12,041 nucleotides of DNA from Planctomycetota bacterium (lineage in GTDB: Bacteria; Planctomycetota; UBA1135; UBA2386). Both the position numbers and the translations under genes were made by a program. Of this stretch, positions 1 to 7,398 are shown piece after piece. The notes under the pieces were generated by a model that saw only the letters and a program-made list of their open reading frames with translations, was not told the DNA's origin and did not search any database. The number at the start of each line of letters is the position of its first letter. Positions within the stretch are counted from its first letter, which is position 1. The DNA lies in the NCBI GenBank assembly GCA_947455805.1, contig CANGSN010000054.1, positions 1-12,041 on the forward strand, in the 5' to 3' direction.

Positions 1-3000
1 CCGAAGCCGACCTCCAGGTTCTGGGCGTTGTTCCCGTCCTCGTAGCGCATCGTCGAGCGGAACCGGTCCGCCGTCCCGAACGTGCTCTTGGTCTTCATGA
101 CCTGCGCCGGGTTCACGTAGACCGCCCACGACTCCTCGTGCACGCGCGAGATGCTGTCGTAGGTGGTCTTCGCGTCCATCAGACGAGCGGGGATCACCGG
201 CGTGCCGTTCTGGGCTCCGCCGTTGAGGCCGGCGAAGGACTCCGCGTGCACGATGCGGCCGAAAGCGTCGCGGTGCAGGATGTCGGCGACGTTGTAGACG
301 GCGATCGCGCCATTGACCGCTTCGAGGCCGCGCTGGATCAAGCGGCCCGATGCGTCGTAGACCATCAGCGTCACCCCACCGTCACCGTCCAGGCGCTTCA
401 CGACCTGCGAGAGCCCGTCGTAGAGGAAGAGCTCCGTGTTGGCAACAGGGGCAGCGGGCGACGACGGCGTCGACATGGCAGGCGTCGCCGAGAGATCCGC
501 CCCTGGGTAGTGCACCAGGAACCGGCGGCCAGCGAAGTCGAAGTGGGTGCGGGTCACTGCACCGTTGCCGTCGATCTGGCTGACGTGCGTGCGGCTGTTC
601 GCGAGCCCGCTGTCCACGTATTCGGCCGTGTTGCGGATGAAGTCGCTGCCGTCGCCGACGCGGACGTGGTCGACCATGCGGCCGAGGGCGTCGTGCAGGA
701 ACTTCTGCACTCTGCCCATCGCGTCGGTCTGCCGCTCGATGTGGCCAAGGCTCGCGTAGGCGTAGGTCGTCGTCAGCGGCGAGGCAGTCCCTTCCGAGGA
801 CATCAGCACGCGCCCCAGCTGGTCGTAGGTGTAGCTCGTCTTGAACGTCGTCGGCGACGGCAGGGCCGGCAGCGGCGGAGTTGGCGGCGAGATCGTCTGC
901 GTCAGCGTGCGTTCGACGGAGGCAACCAACTGCGTGCCCGGCAGGTAGGTGTATCGCGTGATGTTGCCGGCTGCGTCCGTGACAGTCGACAGGCGGTTCT
1001 CCCCGTCGTAGGCACGGGTCACAGCGGCGACATCGGTCGCCTTCGTGGCCTCCAACGTGGCGAAGTGGCCGGCCTGGTACTTCGCGATCGCAACGTGCAC
1101 TCCCGTACCCACACCGAGAACTGTGGCTTGCGTGCGGATCGTGCGGCCAAGGCTGTCAAGCTTGTAGGACCACTCCCCGACCGTTGCCGAAACTGTCAAA
1201 CGCCGCCCAGTGGTGCGACCACCGGCATCGACATCGAGCTCGTGAACCGCGCCGCCGATCACGCCAAGGTAGCCAGAGACCGCTGAGCGAGTTGGCTCCT
1301 TGATGCTGGTCACGGCACCGGCCGCGTTGCGATGGAGCCTCGTTTCGCGCAGATCGTCCGCCGAAGACGGCAGGCCCTTGGCGATCGACACCGGGTTCAG
1401 GTAGTCGTCCAGGTAGACGCGCGAGACGTGCAAGACCGGTGCTGTGCCAGCCGAGCTCTCGCGAACGATCGTCCGGAACGGAGCGCCGAAACCATCGAAT
1501 GCCTCTTCGGTCACAGCACCGTTCGGAGCCGTGATCTTGCGCGTCATCGTGGGCGTCAGCTGGCACTCGTACTTGGTCACCAGGAACAGCGGGTTCGTGG
1601 TGCTGAATGGGCTGGCGTCCGACTCGTCGACCGGTCGACGATCCACGCGCAGCTCTTGCAGCCAAGTGTCGACCCAGATGCGTTCTTCTCGAATCCAGGG
1701 GCGCGCTGCAGAACCCATGCCGTGGCGGGCAGGCGCACCGCCGCTCGCGGAGGCGTTCTTGCGCAGCGTGACGGCGAGGTTGCCCCACTGGTCGTAGTGG
1801 TAGCACGTCTCGATGACCGTGCCGGTCAACACCTCGCTCTTCGTCCGGAATTGGTGGTCCTGCGTGATGGTCCACGTGCCGGCGACCGCACTACCGACGT
1901 TGGTAACGATCGAGGTCAGGCGACCCCACCAGTCGTGGGCGAAGCCGGTTGCCGTGCCGCCGCCGGTGACGACCAGCAGGCGACCGTGGGCCGAGTCGTA
2001 CTGCATCGACTGGTCGACTCCGTCGACACGCGAAAGACGAACCTGACCTCGCGGAGAGAAGGAGCCTGGGCCGGAGTAGGCGATACCCGAGGGAAAGGCA
2101 GGATTGCTTGGGATGTTCCGAACGATCGAGCGCACGACGTCGCTCTCGGACTCCGTGTCGAGGTCCGTCTGAGCCTTCACGTCGATCCAAGTCTCTACGA
2201 CCTGGCCCTGCATCGAACCATGGGTGGCTATGGCCCGCGCGATCGGGTGCGGGTAGCTGAACTGCACGTCGCTGGTCGGCGTCGTGCGGCGGAAGATCCA
2301 TCGCGGGCTCCACACCGCAGCGGAATCGAACGTGTATTGCGTCACCTCGACGACCTCGGCCGGACTACCGCTCGTGGCCGGGTTCGGCGAGTAGACGTGC
2401 GTCACCCACTTCGTGATCGGGTCGTAGGCGAAACGGGTCGTATGCATGCCTGAGGTGGCGCCACCGCGCTTCACGTAGCGATCGACGCGGATCGGCTTCT
2501 GGCAAACGCACGTCGCGTCGTAGGTGAGGTCGACCACGATCTCCTCGGGCTCGACCATGGCACCAGTCAGGAGGCCGAGACCTTCCGCGTTACGAGGCCG
2601 GCCATTGGCGCCAGGCAGTTTGCGCGTCCGGTAGACCCGCAGGTTCGTCGGGTCATACTCCGTGATCGTCTCGCTCTGGTCGGGGTTGGTGACCTTCTGC
2701 GTCACGAGGGTGACGCCGGCTGGGGTTGCCGTTGGCGCACCAGTGTAGTCGTAGCTGGTCAGCAAGCCCGAAGGGCCGCTCGTGCCGATCGGGCCGAGGT
2801 GCGGCTGCACCTGCGCCACGACCTTGCGACCACTGTAGGTGTTCTCCAACACCGTCGTCAGTCCGCTCGGCGAGGCACCCGGAGGCTGGATGCTGTTCGT
2901 GGCGCGATGCCAGTAGTTGCGCACCTGGACGATCTGGTTGGCGGTCGCCCCCGTGCCGTAGACGAACTGGGTGACGCGGTGCCCGACGAACTCAGCGGCC

Positions 3001-4193
3001 ACGTCATAGACCTGGTTTGCGGCTGGCTTGGCGACGTACGAGCTACGCGGACCGAAGCTGGCGATCAGCTTGCCGGCGAAGTGGGTCCGGGAAGAGATGT
3101 TCTCGAAGACGAGGAACGTCGAGTCCTCGTGGGGCGCATCGTTGATGCCGGAGGGTCCAGCCCATGCGGGCGGCGTGCTGCTGGCGGTGTGGCGGATCTC
3201 GATGCCGGAGGCATTGGACCAGTTCGGCACCCACGCAGGAGCCCAGTTCCAATGGGCGTGCACGCCGTTCGGGTAGGAGATCCGCGTCAGCCGGCCGGCA
3301 GGGTCGTACGTGTAGCTGGTGACGTTGTCGTAAGGGTCCTTCGTTTTGTCCAACAGCCAGACCTTGCCCTGACGGACCTGGTTGCCGCCCGAACCGAAGC
3401 GACGAACCACCATGTCGGGCTTCCGCACGTAGCGGGCGACAGTTCCATCCCAATGCCGCACCTCGATGAAGGAGTCGGGGTGAGGCGTGCCGTGGGGGTT
3501 CGGCAGGTGCCACCAAAGCTGAGCGCCCGAGCGATTGCTCGCAGCGACAAGCGGTCGACCGGGAAGACTCGGGTTCGAACCGTCTGGATTCAGCTGGCCC
3601 TGCGGCGTGAAGTCGGCGTCGGAAGGGCTCGGACCGTCACCAGTCGTCGGGCCTGGCCCACCGCCGCTCTGCGTGATCGCACAGCAACTGCAACAGCAGC
3701 ATCCCGGTGCCGAAGGATCGATCGGTGACCACATGTAGTCGCCACCGCCCGGTGGAACACTGTAGGCCATCACCGGCATCTCTTCGCAGTCGAGATCGCA
3801 TTCGCCGGTGGGGTCCCACGTGAACACCATGAACCCCGGAGCTGGCACGAGGCCGCCGCTGACCTGCCCGTCGAAGTGCAGACTGTAGAGGCGGTCCAGC
3901 AGGTTGAAGATGCGCAGCTTGTTGAGATAGCCGTTCGCCATCCCATCGCCGATGTTCTCGTTGCCCACCACACCCAGTTCTTGCTGGAAGGCCCCGTCCA
4001 CCCCAGTTTGGCCACCCGTCATGGCCGCGTCCTGACCGGCCACCACCCCCAAGTCAGCCGACGGGTTCGGACAGCATTCCTCGGTCGCCGAAACCGTTGG
4101 TGCCGTGCCCTGCTCCTGGGCCACGAGGCCCGAGCCAACGAGCGAAGACAGCAGGAACAGAACTGGGGCGACAGCCCGTGCGACGATGTTCAT
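1..4193 (-). CDS. Secreted RHS/YD-repeat protein, C-terminus beyond left edge
   Basis: I translated the minus strand from the ATG at 4193 and found it open to the window edge (about 1397 codons, no stop). Residues 1-26 form a signal peptide (MNIVARAVAP, hydrophobic LFLLSSLVGSGL, then VAQ), so export is expected. Residues ~38-175 are Cys-rich (EECCP; ECDLDC; CCCCSCC at 165-171). YD-type repeats follow, for example YDPAGRLTRISYPNG from residue 296, YDQWGNL at 800, YDGENRL at 1062, YDQLGRV at 1123 and YDASGRL at 1279, with degenerate copies between. RHS/YD proteins form large beta-cage shells; many carry a variable C-terminal toxin or effector, but any such end is outside the window. The start is supported by the signal peptide; the Shine-Dalgarno is poor (GGAGAG about 12 nt upstream). 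Codons end in T or A more often than in the kds operon to the right, which hints at a different history. Family assignment is firm; function is unknown. Confidence 0.93.
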   Translation of the reverse strand, partial: MNIVARAVAPVLFLLSSLVGSGLVAQEQGTAPTVSATEECCPNPSADLGVVAGQDAAMTGGQTGVDGAFQQELGVVGNENIGDGMANGYLNKLRIFNLLDRLYSLHFDGQVSGGLVPAPGFMVFTWDPTGECDLDCEEMPVMAYSVPPGGGDYMWSPIDPSAPGCCCCSCCAITQSGGGPGPTTGDGPSPSDADFTPQGQLNPDGSNPSLPGRPLVAASNRSGAQLWWHLPNPHGTPHPDSFIEVRHWDGTVARYVRKPDMVVRRFGSGGNQVRQGKVWLLDKTKDPYDNVTSYTYDPAGRLTRISYPNGVHAHWNWAPAWVPNWSNASGIEIRHTASSTPPAWAGPSGINDAPHEDSTFLVFENISSRTHFAGKLIASFGPRSSYVAKPAANQVYDVAAEFVGHRVTQFVYGTGATANQIVQVRNYWHRATNSIQPPGASPSGLTTVLENTYSGRKVVAQVQPHLGPIGTSGPSGLLTSYDYTGAPTATPAGVTLVTQKVTNPDQSETITEYDPTNLRVYRTRKLPGANGRPRNAEGLGLLTGAMVEPEEIVVDLTYDATCVCQKPIRVDRYVKRGGATSGMHTTRFAYDPITKWVTHVYSPNPATSGSPAEVVEVTQYTFDSAAVWSPRWIFRRTTPTSDVQFSYPHPIARAIATHGSMQGQVVETWIDVKAQTDLDTESESDVVRSIVRNIPSNPAFPSGIAYSGPGSFSPRGQVRLSRVDGVDQSMQYDSAHGRLLVVTGGGTATGFAHDWWGRLTSIVTNVGSAVAGTWTITQDHQFRTKSEVLTGTVIETCYHYDQWGNLAVTLRKNASASGGAPARHGMGSAARPWIREERIWVDTWLQELRVDRRPVDESDASPFSTTNPLFLVTKYECQLTPTMTRKITAPNGAVTEEAFDGFGAPFRTIVRESSAGTAPVLHVSRVYLDDYLNPVSIAKGLPSSADDLRETRLHRNAAGAVTSIKEPTRSAVSGYLGVIGGAVHELDVDAGGRTTGRRLTVSATVGEWSYKLDSLGRTIRTQATVLGVGTGVHVAIAKYQAGHFATLEATKATDVAAVTRAYDGENRLSTVTDAAGNITRYTYLPGTQLVASVERTLTQTISPPTPPLPALPSPTTFKTSYTYDQLGRVLMSSEGTASPLTTTYAYASLGHIERQTDAMGRVQKFLHDALGRMVDHVRVGDGSDFIRNTAEYVDSGLANSRTHVSQIDGNGAVTRTHFDFAGRRFLVHYPGADLSATPAMSTPSSPAAPVANTELFLYDGLSQVVKRLDGDGGVTLMVYDASGRLIQRGLEAVNGAIAVYNVADILHRDAFGRIVHAESFAGLNGGAQNGTPVIPARLMDAKTTYDSISRVHEESWAVYVNPAQVMKTKSTFGTADRFRSTMRYEDGNNAQNLEVGF

Positions 4194-4229
4194 GGGAGGG
4201 CGAGACTCTCCGGGACTTCGATGGCGCGC

Positions 4230-4258
4230 CTCTAATCGAGGGCCGCGCGCACTGTCAA
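4230..4258 (-). promoter_or_regulatory. Candidate sigma70-type promoter of the RHS gene
   Basis: On the minus strand a perfect TTGACA (4258-4253) is followed after 17 bp by TTAGAG (4235-4230), a weak -10. The -10 ends 36 bp before the RHS start at 4193, a sensible distance. The -35 is exact; the -10 matches the consensus poorly, so this is a tentative call. Confidence 0.35.
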
Positions 4259-4261
4259 ATG

Positions 4262-4411
4262 GAACCTCAAGAATTGGCGATTCTTCTCGAAGGCTCTTTG
4301 TTTCTCGGGAAAACAACCACAATCAGGTGCGCGGAGTTTCGCGAACACCATTCGGAAATCAGTCGATGGTGATTTCGAGTCACGCCAGCGTCACTCACGC
4401 ACGGCGCAAGA
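4262..4411 (+). repeat. Diverged direct repeat, copy R1 (pairs with 5440-5604)
   Basis: R1 shares ordered blocks with R2: CCT-AA then TGGC near 4265-4278; GCTCTTT at 4293-4299 and TTCTCGGG at 4302-4309; CAACCAC at 4314-4320; and a stretch around 4332-4379 containing AATCAGT-GATG-ATTTC. The last ~51 bases align with R2 without gaps at about 70% identity by eye. A ~20 bp length difference lies between CAACCAC and the ATG. Apart from R1 and the RHS promoter region, I see nothing else in the 218-bp intergenic stretch 4194-4411. Confidence 0.6.
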
Positions 4412-4425
4412 TCACGACCCGATAG
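4366..4425 (+). pseudogene. Truncated 5' end of a paralogue of the 5559-5909 HTH/AT-hook gene
   Basis: An ATG at 4366 opens 19 codons (MVISSHASVTHARRKITTR) before a TAG at 4423. The first 15 residues align with the intact gene's MSISATTSPKTRGRK at about 7 of 15 positions (M, I-S, S, R-K conserved), and the DNA upstream is the R1 repeat matching the intact gene's leader. Similarity fades at about codon 15, where the 3' end of the opposing 303-aa gene begins (overlap 4412-4425). It is probably a leftover of a duplicated gene rather than an active peptide. The match is short, so chance similarity beyond the leader cannot be excluded. Confidence 0.4.
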
Positions 4426-5323
4426 CTGCACCGCCACGCTCACGAGCGCCCATCTCGACCACGACCAGAGGTTGCCCTCCGATGTCCGACCTTGGCGGCA
4501 CCCAGCACGGCAACCACCGCTCGACAACCGTCGTGTACCAGCGGCTGTGCACTTCAAGCGGCAAGACCAACACGGCCCTCGTGACCACGCGCTGCACGTG
4601 GAGATCGTGCACCGCTTCGAACCAAGCCTGCGGGTAGGGACAATCGAGGACCATCACCTCGCCCGCCAGTTCGTCCAGGGCCCGCCGTTGCTCCGACGAC
4701 ACGATCCTCCTGGCAGGAACCAGCGCCTGCCCCACCAGCACGTCCGGCACCATCATCCTGGCGAGCGCAGAGACGACCTCGGGTGCCAGGTTGAGCTTCG
4801 GCCGAGCAGCAGCCTTCGCCGCTCCTGCCGGCTCCCCACGAGCGGCAAACCGCCTCGCCCCAGAGGACGTGGGTAGGCGCCCTTCGGCCGCGACAGCCCG
4901 CAAGTAGTCCTGGAACAAGGACTCCGGCACGCGGGCCAGCTCGCGGAAGCGCATCGCCTGCTGCCGGGTCAAGCCAGCGGGCAGCTGGCTCGCATCCGAA
5001 ATTGTCACCGCTGGTGACATTTTCCGAGGCCGCCCAGGGTGCACCTCGGCCTTGAGCTGGCCCCCGATGTCCCGCTCGACCTCAAGCCTGGACACCGCCA
5101 ACCGCACGAGCTCGGCCTGCACGATGCCGAACCGCTCGCCCACGGCGAACAGGGCCGCCAGCTGCTCGCGTAGATCATGAAGCTTGCCGTCGGCGCGGGC
5201 CTGCTCGCGCAGAAGAGTCAGCTGCCCCTGACTTGGGATGACGATCCCCCGTTCTCCGGCTTGGCCGGACACCGGCACGAGATCACCAACCTGCGCTTCT
5301 GGCTGCGGAACTTCGCTTTCCAC
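4412..5323 (-). CDS. Phage/mobile-element-type DNA-binding protein with possible degenerate methyltransferase C-terminus
   Basis: 303 aa. The start is a GTG at 5323, the first start codon after an in-frame stop at 5357-5359, with GGAG 7 nt upstream. Residues ~40-160 have the arrangement seen in a family of phage and integrative-element proteins: a long helical stretch (residues 45-90), a GRPRK AT-hook-like basic patch (97-101), then a helical segment with LTRQQAMRFRELARVPESLF and a GRLPTSSGARRFA segment (149-161). In that family this part often precedes an MT-A70 or Dam-like adenine methyltransferase. Here residues 222-290 read GEVMVLDCPYPQAWFEAV, then AVLVLPLEVHSRWY and PLVVVEMG. This is reminiscent of the D/N-PP-Y/W catalytic strand and a following strand, but lacks a convincing SAM-binding motif and is short. 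I infer a DNA-binding protein; methyltransferase activity is doubtful. It is divergent from the HTH/AT-hook gene at 5559 and flanked by R1 and R2. Confidence 0.75.
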   Translation of the reverse strand: MESEVPQPEAQVGDLVPVSGQAGERGIVIPSQGQLTLLREQARADGKLHDLREQLAALFAVGERFGIVQAELVRLAVSRLEVERDIGGQLKAEVHPGRPRKMSPAVTISDASQLPAGLTRQQAMRFRELARVPESLFQDYLRAVAAEGRLPTSSGARRFAARGEPAGAAKAAARPKLNLAPEVVSALARMMVPDVLVGQALVPARRIVSSEQRRALDELAGEVMVLDCPYPQAWFEAVHDLHVQRVVTRAVLVLPLEVHSRWYTTVVERWLPCWVPPRSDIGGQPLVVVEMGARERGGAAIGS

Positions 5324-5330
5324 ACGCGGA

Positions 5331-5334
5331 CTCC
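5331..5334 (-). promoter_or_regulatory. Shine-Dalgarno site for the GTG start at 5323
   Basis: GGAG on the minus strand lies 7 nt upstream of the GTG at 5323. It decides the start of the 303-aa gene because no ATG exists between the upstream in-frame stop (5357-5359) and this codon. Confidence 0.6.
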
Positions 5335-5439
5335 GGGATCGAGTAGCCGCGCCGGGTCACCGAGTTGGCGTTGCTCGGCGAGATGCGCAGCAGCCGGAGC
5401 CCGGCCAAGGTCCCTTCCCCAGGAACGGGGGTCATCTGT

Positions 5440-5604
5440 GCCTGAATCTGGCAGTTTTCGCTCTTTTTCTCGGGCACTCGCTCGCGTCAACCACGAAGGC
5501 GCCGTTCTGTGATGCGCCGCAGCGTGGATTTCCTCGGACAGCCTCCGATAATCAGTTGATGAGCATTTCTGCCACCACCTCTCCGAAGACTCGCGGCCGC
5601 AAGC
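5440..5604 (+). repeat. Diverged direct repeat, copy R2 (pairs with 4262-4411)
   Basis: R2 occupies most of the right part of the 235-bp divergent intergenic region (5324-5558) and runs into the start of the 116-aa gene. Shared blocks with R1 are CCTGAA/TGGC at 5441-5452, GCTCTTT at 5460-5466, TTCTCGGG at 5467-5474, CAACCAC at 5488-5494, and the AATCAGT-GATG-ATTTC region at 5550-5569 that includes the gene's ATG. Because it sits between two divergent genes, it may be a regulatory leader for either. I see no clear promoter hexamers in it. Confidence 0.6.
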
Positions 5605-5909
5605 CGGACGCCAACTCCACCTCTGGCAAGATTCGCACCCTCCTCGCCAGCGGCATGCAGCCCGGCGACATCGCCGAGAAGCTCGGGTGCAGCCCCTCGC
5701 TGATCTACAACGTGAAGGCGCGCATGGCCGGCGGCGGCCAGAAGGGCAAGCGTGGTCCAGGCCGGCCGCCGAAGTCGCGTGCGCCGGCCGCCGCGATGGA
5801 CGGGCTCGCAGGCATCGTCGACATGGTCAAGAAGAGCGAGGCCGAGCGGGAGCGGCTGCACGGGGCACTGACCAGGGTGGCGGCGATCCTGCGCGAAGTG
5901 TTGGCGTAG
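5559..5909 (+). CDS. Small helix-turn-helix / AT-hook DNA-binding protein
   Basis: 116 aa. Residues 10-18 (KTRGRKPDA) form a basic N-terminal arm. Residues ~22-55 form a helix-turn-helix with a resolvase/transposase-like recognition region (GDIAEKLGCSPSLIYNVKAR). Residues 65-74 (RGPGRPPKSR) are a classical AT-hook core. Residues ~82-115 are a charged amphipathic helix that could dimerise. I chose the ATG at 5559 because the DNA-binding region begins just after it and its leader is conserved in R1. The frame is open further upstream, but that stretch (from 5238) reads as low-quality intergenic sequence. No good Shine-Dalgarno is visible. It is divergent from the 303-aa DNA-binding gene, and the Kelch gene starts 30 bp downstream. 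It is likely a transcriptional regulator or nucleoid-associated protein; the target is unknown. Confidence 0.8.
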   Translation: MSISATTSPKTRGRKPDANSTSGKIRTLLASGMQPGDIAEKLGCSPSLIYNVKARMAGGGQKGKRGPGRPPKSRAPAAAMDGLAGIVDMVKKSEAERERLHGALTRVAAILREVLA

Positions 5910-5939
5910 ACTCTGCAGACACCCCCTCCTGCTTCCGCG

Positions 5940-7334
5940 ATGCCTGCCCCGACACTGCTGCGCTTCTCCGCCGCCACCGCGCTGGCCACCGCCGCCGCGG
6001 CCCAGGTCAACTGGACCGTGACCACCGCGAACGGCTCGCCGCCGCCGTTCGGGGCCTACGCGATGGACACCGCTCGCCAGCGCTTGGTGACGTTCGGTGG
6101 GGCTTCGGGCAGCGGCACCGGCCAGTTCGACGCGGTCAACGAGTGGAACGGCACCATGTGGTTGCAGGCATTCCCCGCGTTCCGGCCGACGGCGCGGCGG
6201 CGCGCGGCGATGGCGTACGACGCGGCGCGCGGCAACTGCGTGCTGTTCGGCGGCGTCAGCGGCACCAACACCCTGTCCGGCGACACCTGGACCTGGAACG
6301 GCACGGCGTGGTCGCTGCCGAGCACGACCTTGGCGCCGGCGGCTCGCGCCGGCGCCGCGATGGCGTACGACAGCGCGCGCCAGGTCGTCGTGCTGTTCGG
6401 CGGCGTCACCGCCATCGGCGACGTCGGCGAAACGTGGGAATGGAACGGCACGACGTGGAACCTGCGCGCGCCGCTGGTGCAGCCGAGCGCGCGCACCAGT
6501 GCGGCGATGGCGTTCGACCAGAAGCGGGGGCGCTGCGTCCTGTTCGGCGGCTTCTCGACGTCGGGCAACCAGACGCTCGGCGACACCTGGACGTGGAACG
6601 GGACCAGCTGGAGCACCGGTCAGAGTGGCCCCGGCACGCTGCGCGCCGCGACGATGGTCTACGACCAGAACCGCGAGCGCGTGGTCCTGTTCGGCGGCCT
6701 GCGCGTGCCAGCCGGCGGCTCGCCGAGCGTGCAGTCGGCGACGTGGGAATGGAACGGCACGACGTGGACGCAGCGCACGACCGCGGCGAGCCCGACGGCG
6801 CGCCACGGGGCAGCCGGCGGCCAGGACGCGAGCGGCCGCATCCTCGTCGCCGGCGGCGCCAACGGCACCAGCGTCGCGACGACCGAGACCTGGGGCCTGC
6901 TGTCGGCGCAGCCCGGCACGGCGAACGCGTTCGGCACTGTGTGCAACAGCAGCACCGGCCCGGTGACGACGCAGGCGCTGACGCTGCCGTACGTCGGTGC
7001 TGGCTTCGTGCTGCGCCTCGGCGGCGGCCCGGCCAACGGCATCGGCCTCCTGATCTACGCCGTCGACGCGACGCAGTGGGCCGGCACGCCATTGCCGATC
7101 GACCTGACGCCGCTCGGGGCGCCTGGGTGTTCGTTGCTGGTGGCGGGCGATCTGCCGTTGCCGCTGCTGCTCGATGCCACGGGCCAGGGCGCTCTGACCT
7201 GGAACCTGCCGAACACGTCGAGCCTCGCCGGGGCGGTGTTCTACACGCAGGGTGCAGTGCTCGACCCGGGCCTCGCGACGCCACTGCAGCTGGCGTTCAG
7301 CCAGGGCCGGCAGTGCACGATCGGCCTGCCATAG
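5940..7334 (+). CDS. Secreted six-blade Kelch-like beta-propeller with planctomycete-type C-terminal domain
   Basis: 464 aa. Residues 1-22 are a signal peptide (LLRFSAATALATAAAA, cleavage near AAA-AQ). Residues ~23-320 hold about six Kelch-like blades built on W-x-WNGT-x-W, then AR-x-x-AAMAYD-x-x-R and VLFGG; VLFGG or a close variant recurs at residues ~51, 101, 151, 200, 249 and 302. Residues ~324-464 form a separate domain (PGTANAFGTVC, LGAPGCSLL, GAVFYTQGAVLDPG) that resembles C-terminal domains I recall from many secreted planctomycete proteins; I take it as a likely surface or export-associated tail. Such propellers usually bind proteins or glycans; no catalytic residues are evident. No Shine-Dalgarno is visible before the ATG, and the sequence there is C-rich. 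It may be co-transcribed with the HTH/AT-hook gene 30 bp upstream, but that is not shown. The 64 bp to kdsD hold no convincing terminator. Confidence 0.88.
   Translation: MPAPTLLRFSAATALATAAAAQVNWTVTTANGSPPPFGAYAMDTARQRLVTFGGASGSGTGQFDAVNEWNGTMWLQAFPAFRPTARRRAAMAYDAARGNCVLFGGVSGTNTLSGDTWTWNGTAWSLPSTTLAPAARAGAAMAYDSARQVVVLFGGVTAIGDVGETWEWNGTTWNLRAPLVQPSARTSAAMAFDQKRGRCVLFGGFSTSGNQTLGDTWTWNGTSWSTGQSGPGTLRAATMVYDQNRERVVLFGGLRVPAGGSPSVQSATWEWNGTTWTQRTTAASPTARHGAAGGQDASGRILVAGGANGTSVATTETWGLLSAQPGTANAFGTVCNSSTGPVTTQALTLPYVGAGFVLRLGGGPANGIGLLIYAVDATQWAGTPLPIDLTPLGAPGCSLLVAGDLPLPLLLDATGQGALTWNLPNTSSLAGAVFYTQGAVLDPGLATPLQLAFSQGRQCTIGLP
6279..6768 (+). repeat. Internal two-blade duplication in the Kelch-like gene
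   Basis: Near-identical DNA segments alternate. A 23-bp block (GGCGACACCTGGAC then TGGAACGG) at 6279-6301 recurs at 6579-6601 with one mismatch. A 28-bp block at 6432-6459, encoding the WEWNGTTW blade start, recurs exactly at 6741-6768. The spacings of 300 and 309 bp equal two blades, so blades 2 and 4 resemble each other and blades 3 and 5 resemble each other. Confidence 0.75.
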
Positions 7335-7398
7335 TCCGTCGGCAGAACGTCCGGCCCCCGCTCTGGCGCCCGTCACGGTGCCTCGCTCTGATCACCGA

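Noticed and set aside
138..2453. Two long plus-strand open frames (138-1286 and 1332-2453)
   Set aside because: They are antisense to the YD repeats, which read clearly and continuously on the minus strand.
4385..4403. Short hairpins (GTCACGC/GCGTCAC; GCGT/ACGC) downstream of the 303-aa gene as a terminator
   Set aside because: Stems are imperfect or only 4 bp, and there is no T-run on the minus strand.
5440..5475. Sigma54-like TGGCAG followed by GC upstream of the 116-aa gene
   Set aside because: The GG-to-GC spacing is two bases short of the -24/-12 consensus, and the R1 copy does not keep it.
7327..7344. CTGCC / GGCAG inverted repeat just after the Kelch-like stop as a terminator
   Set aside because: Only a 5-bp stem with a 10-nt loop and no T-run; such matches are common by chance at this GC content.
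5487..7376. A 629-codon minus-strand open frame opposite the Kelch-like gene
   Set aside because: Arg/Gln/His-rich translation without motifs; the plus strand shows a signal peptide and clear propeller repeats.
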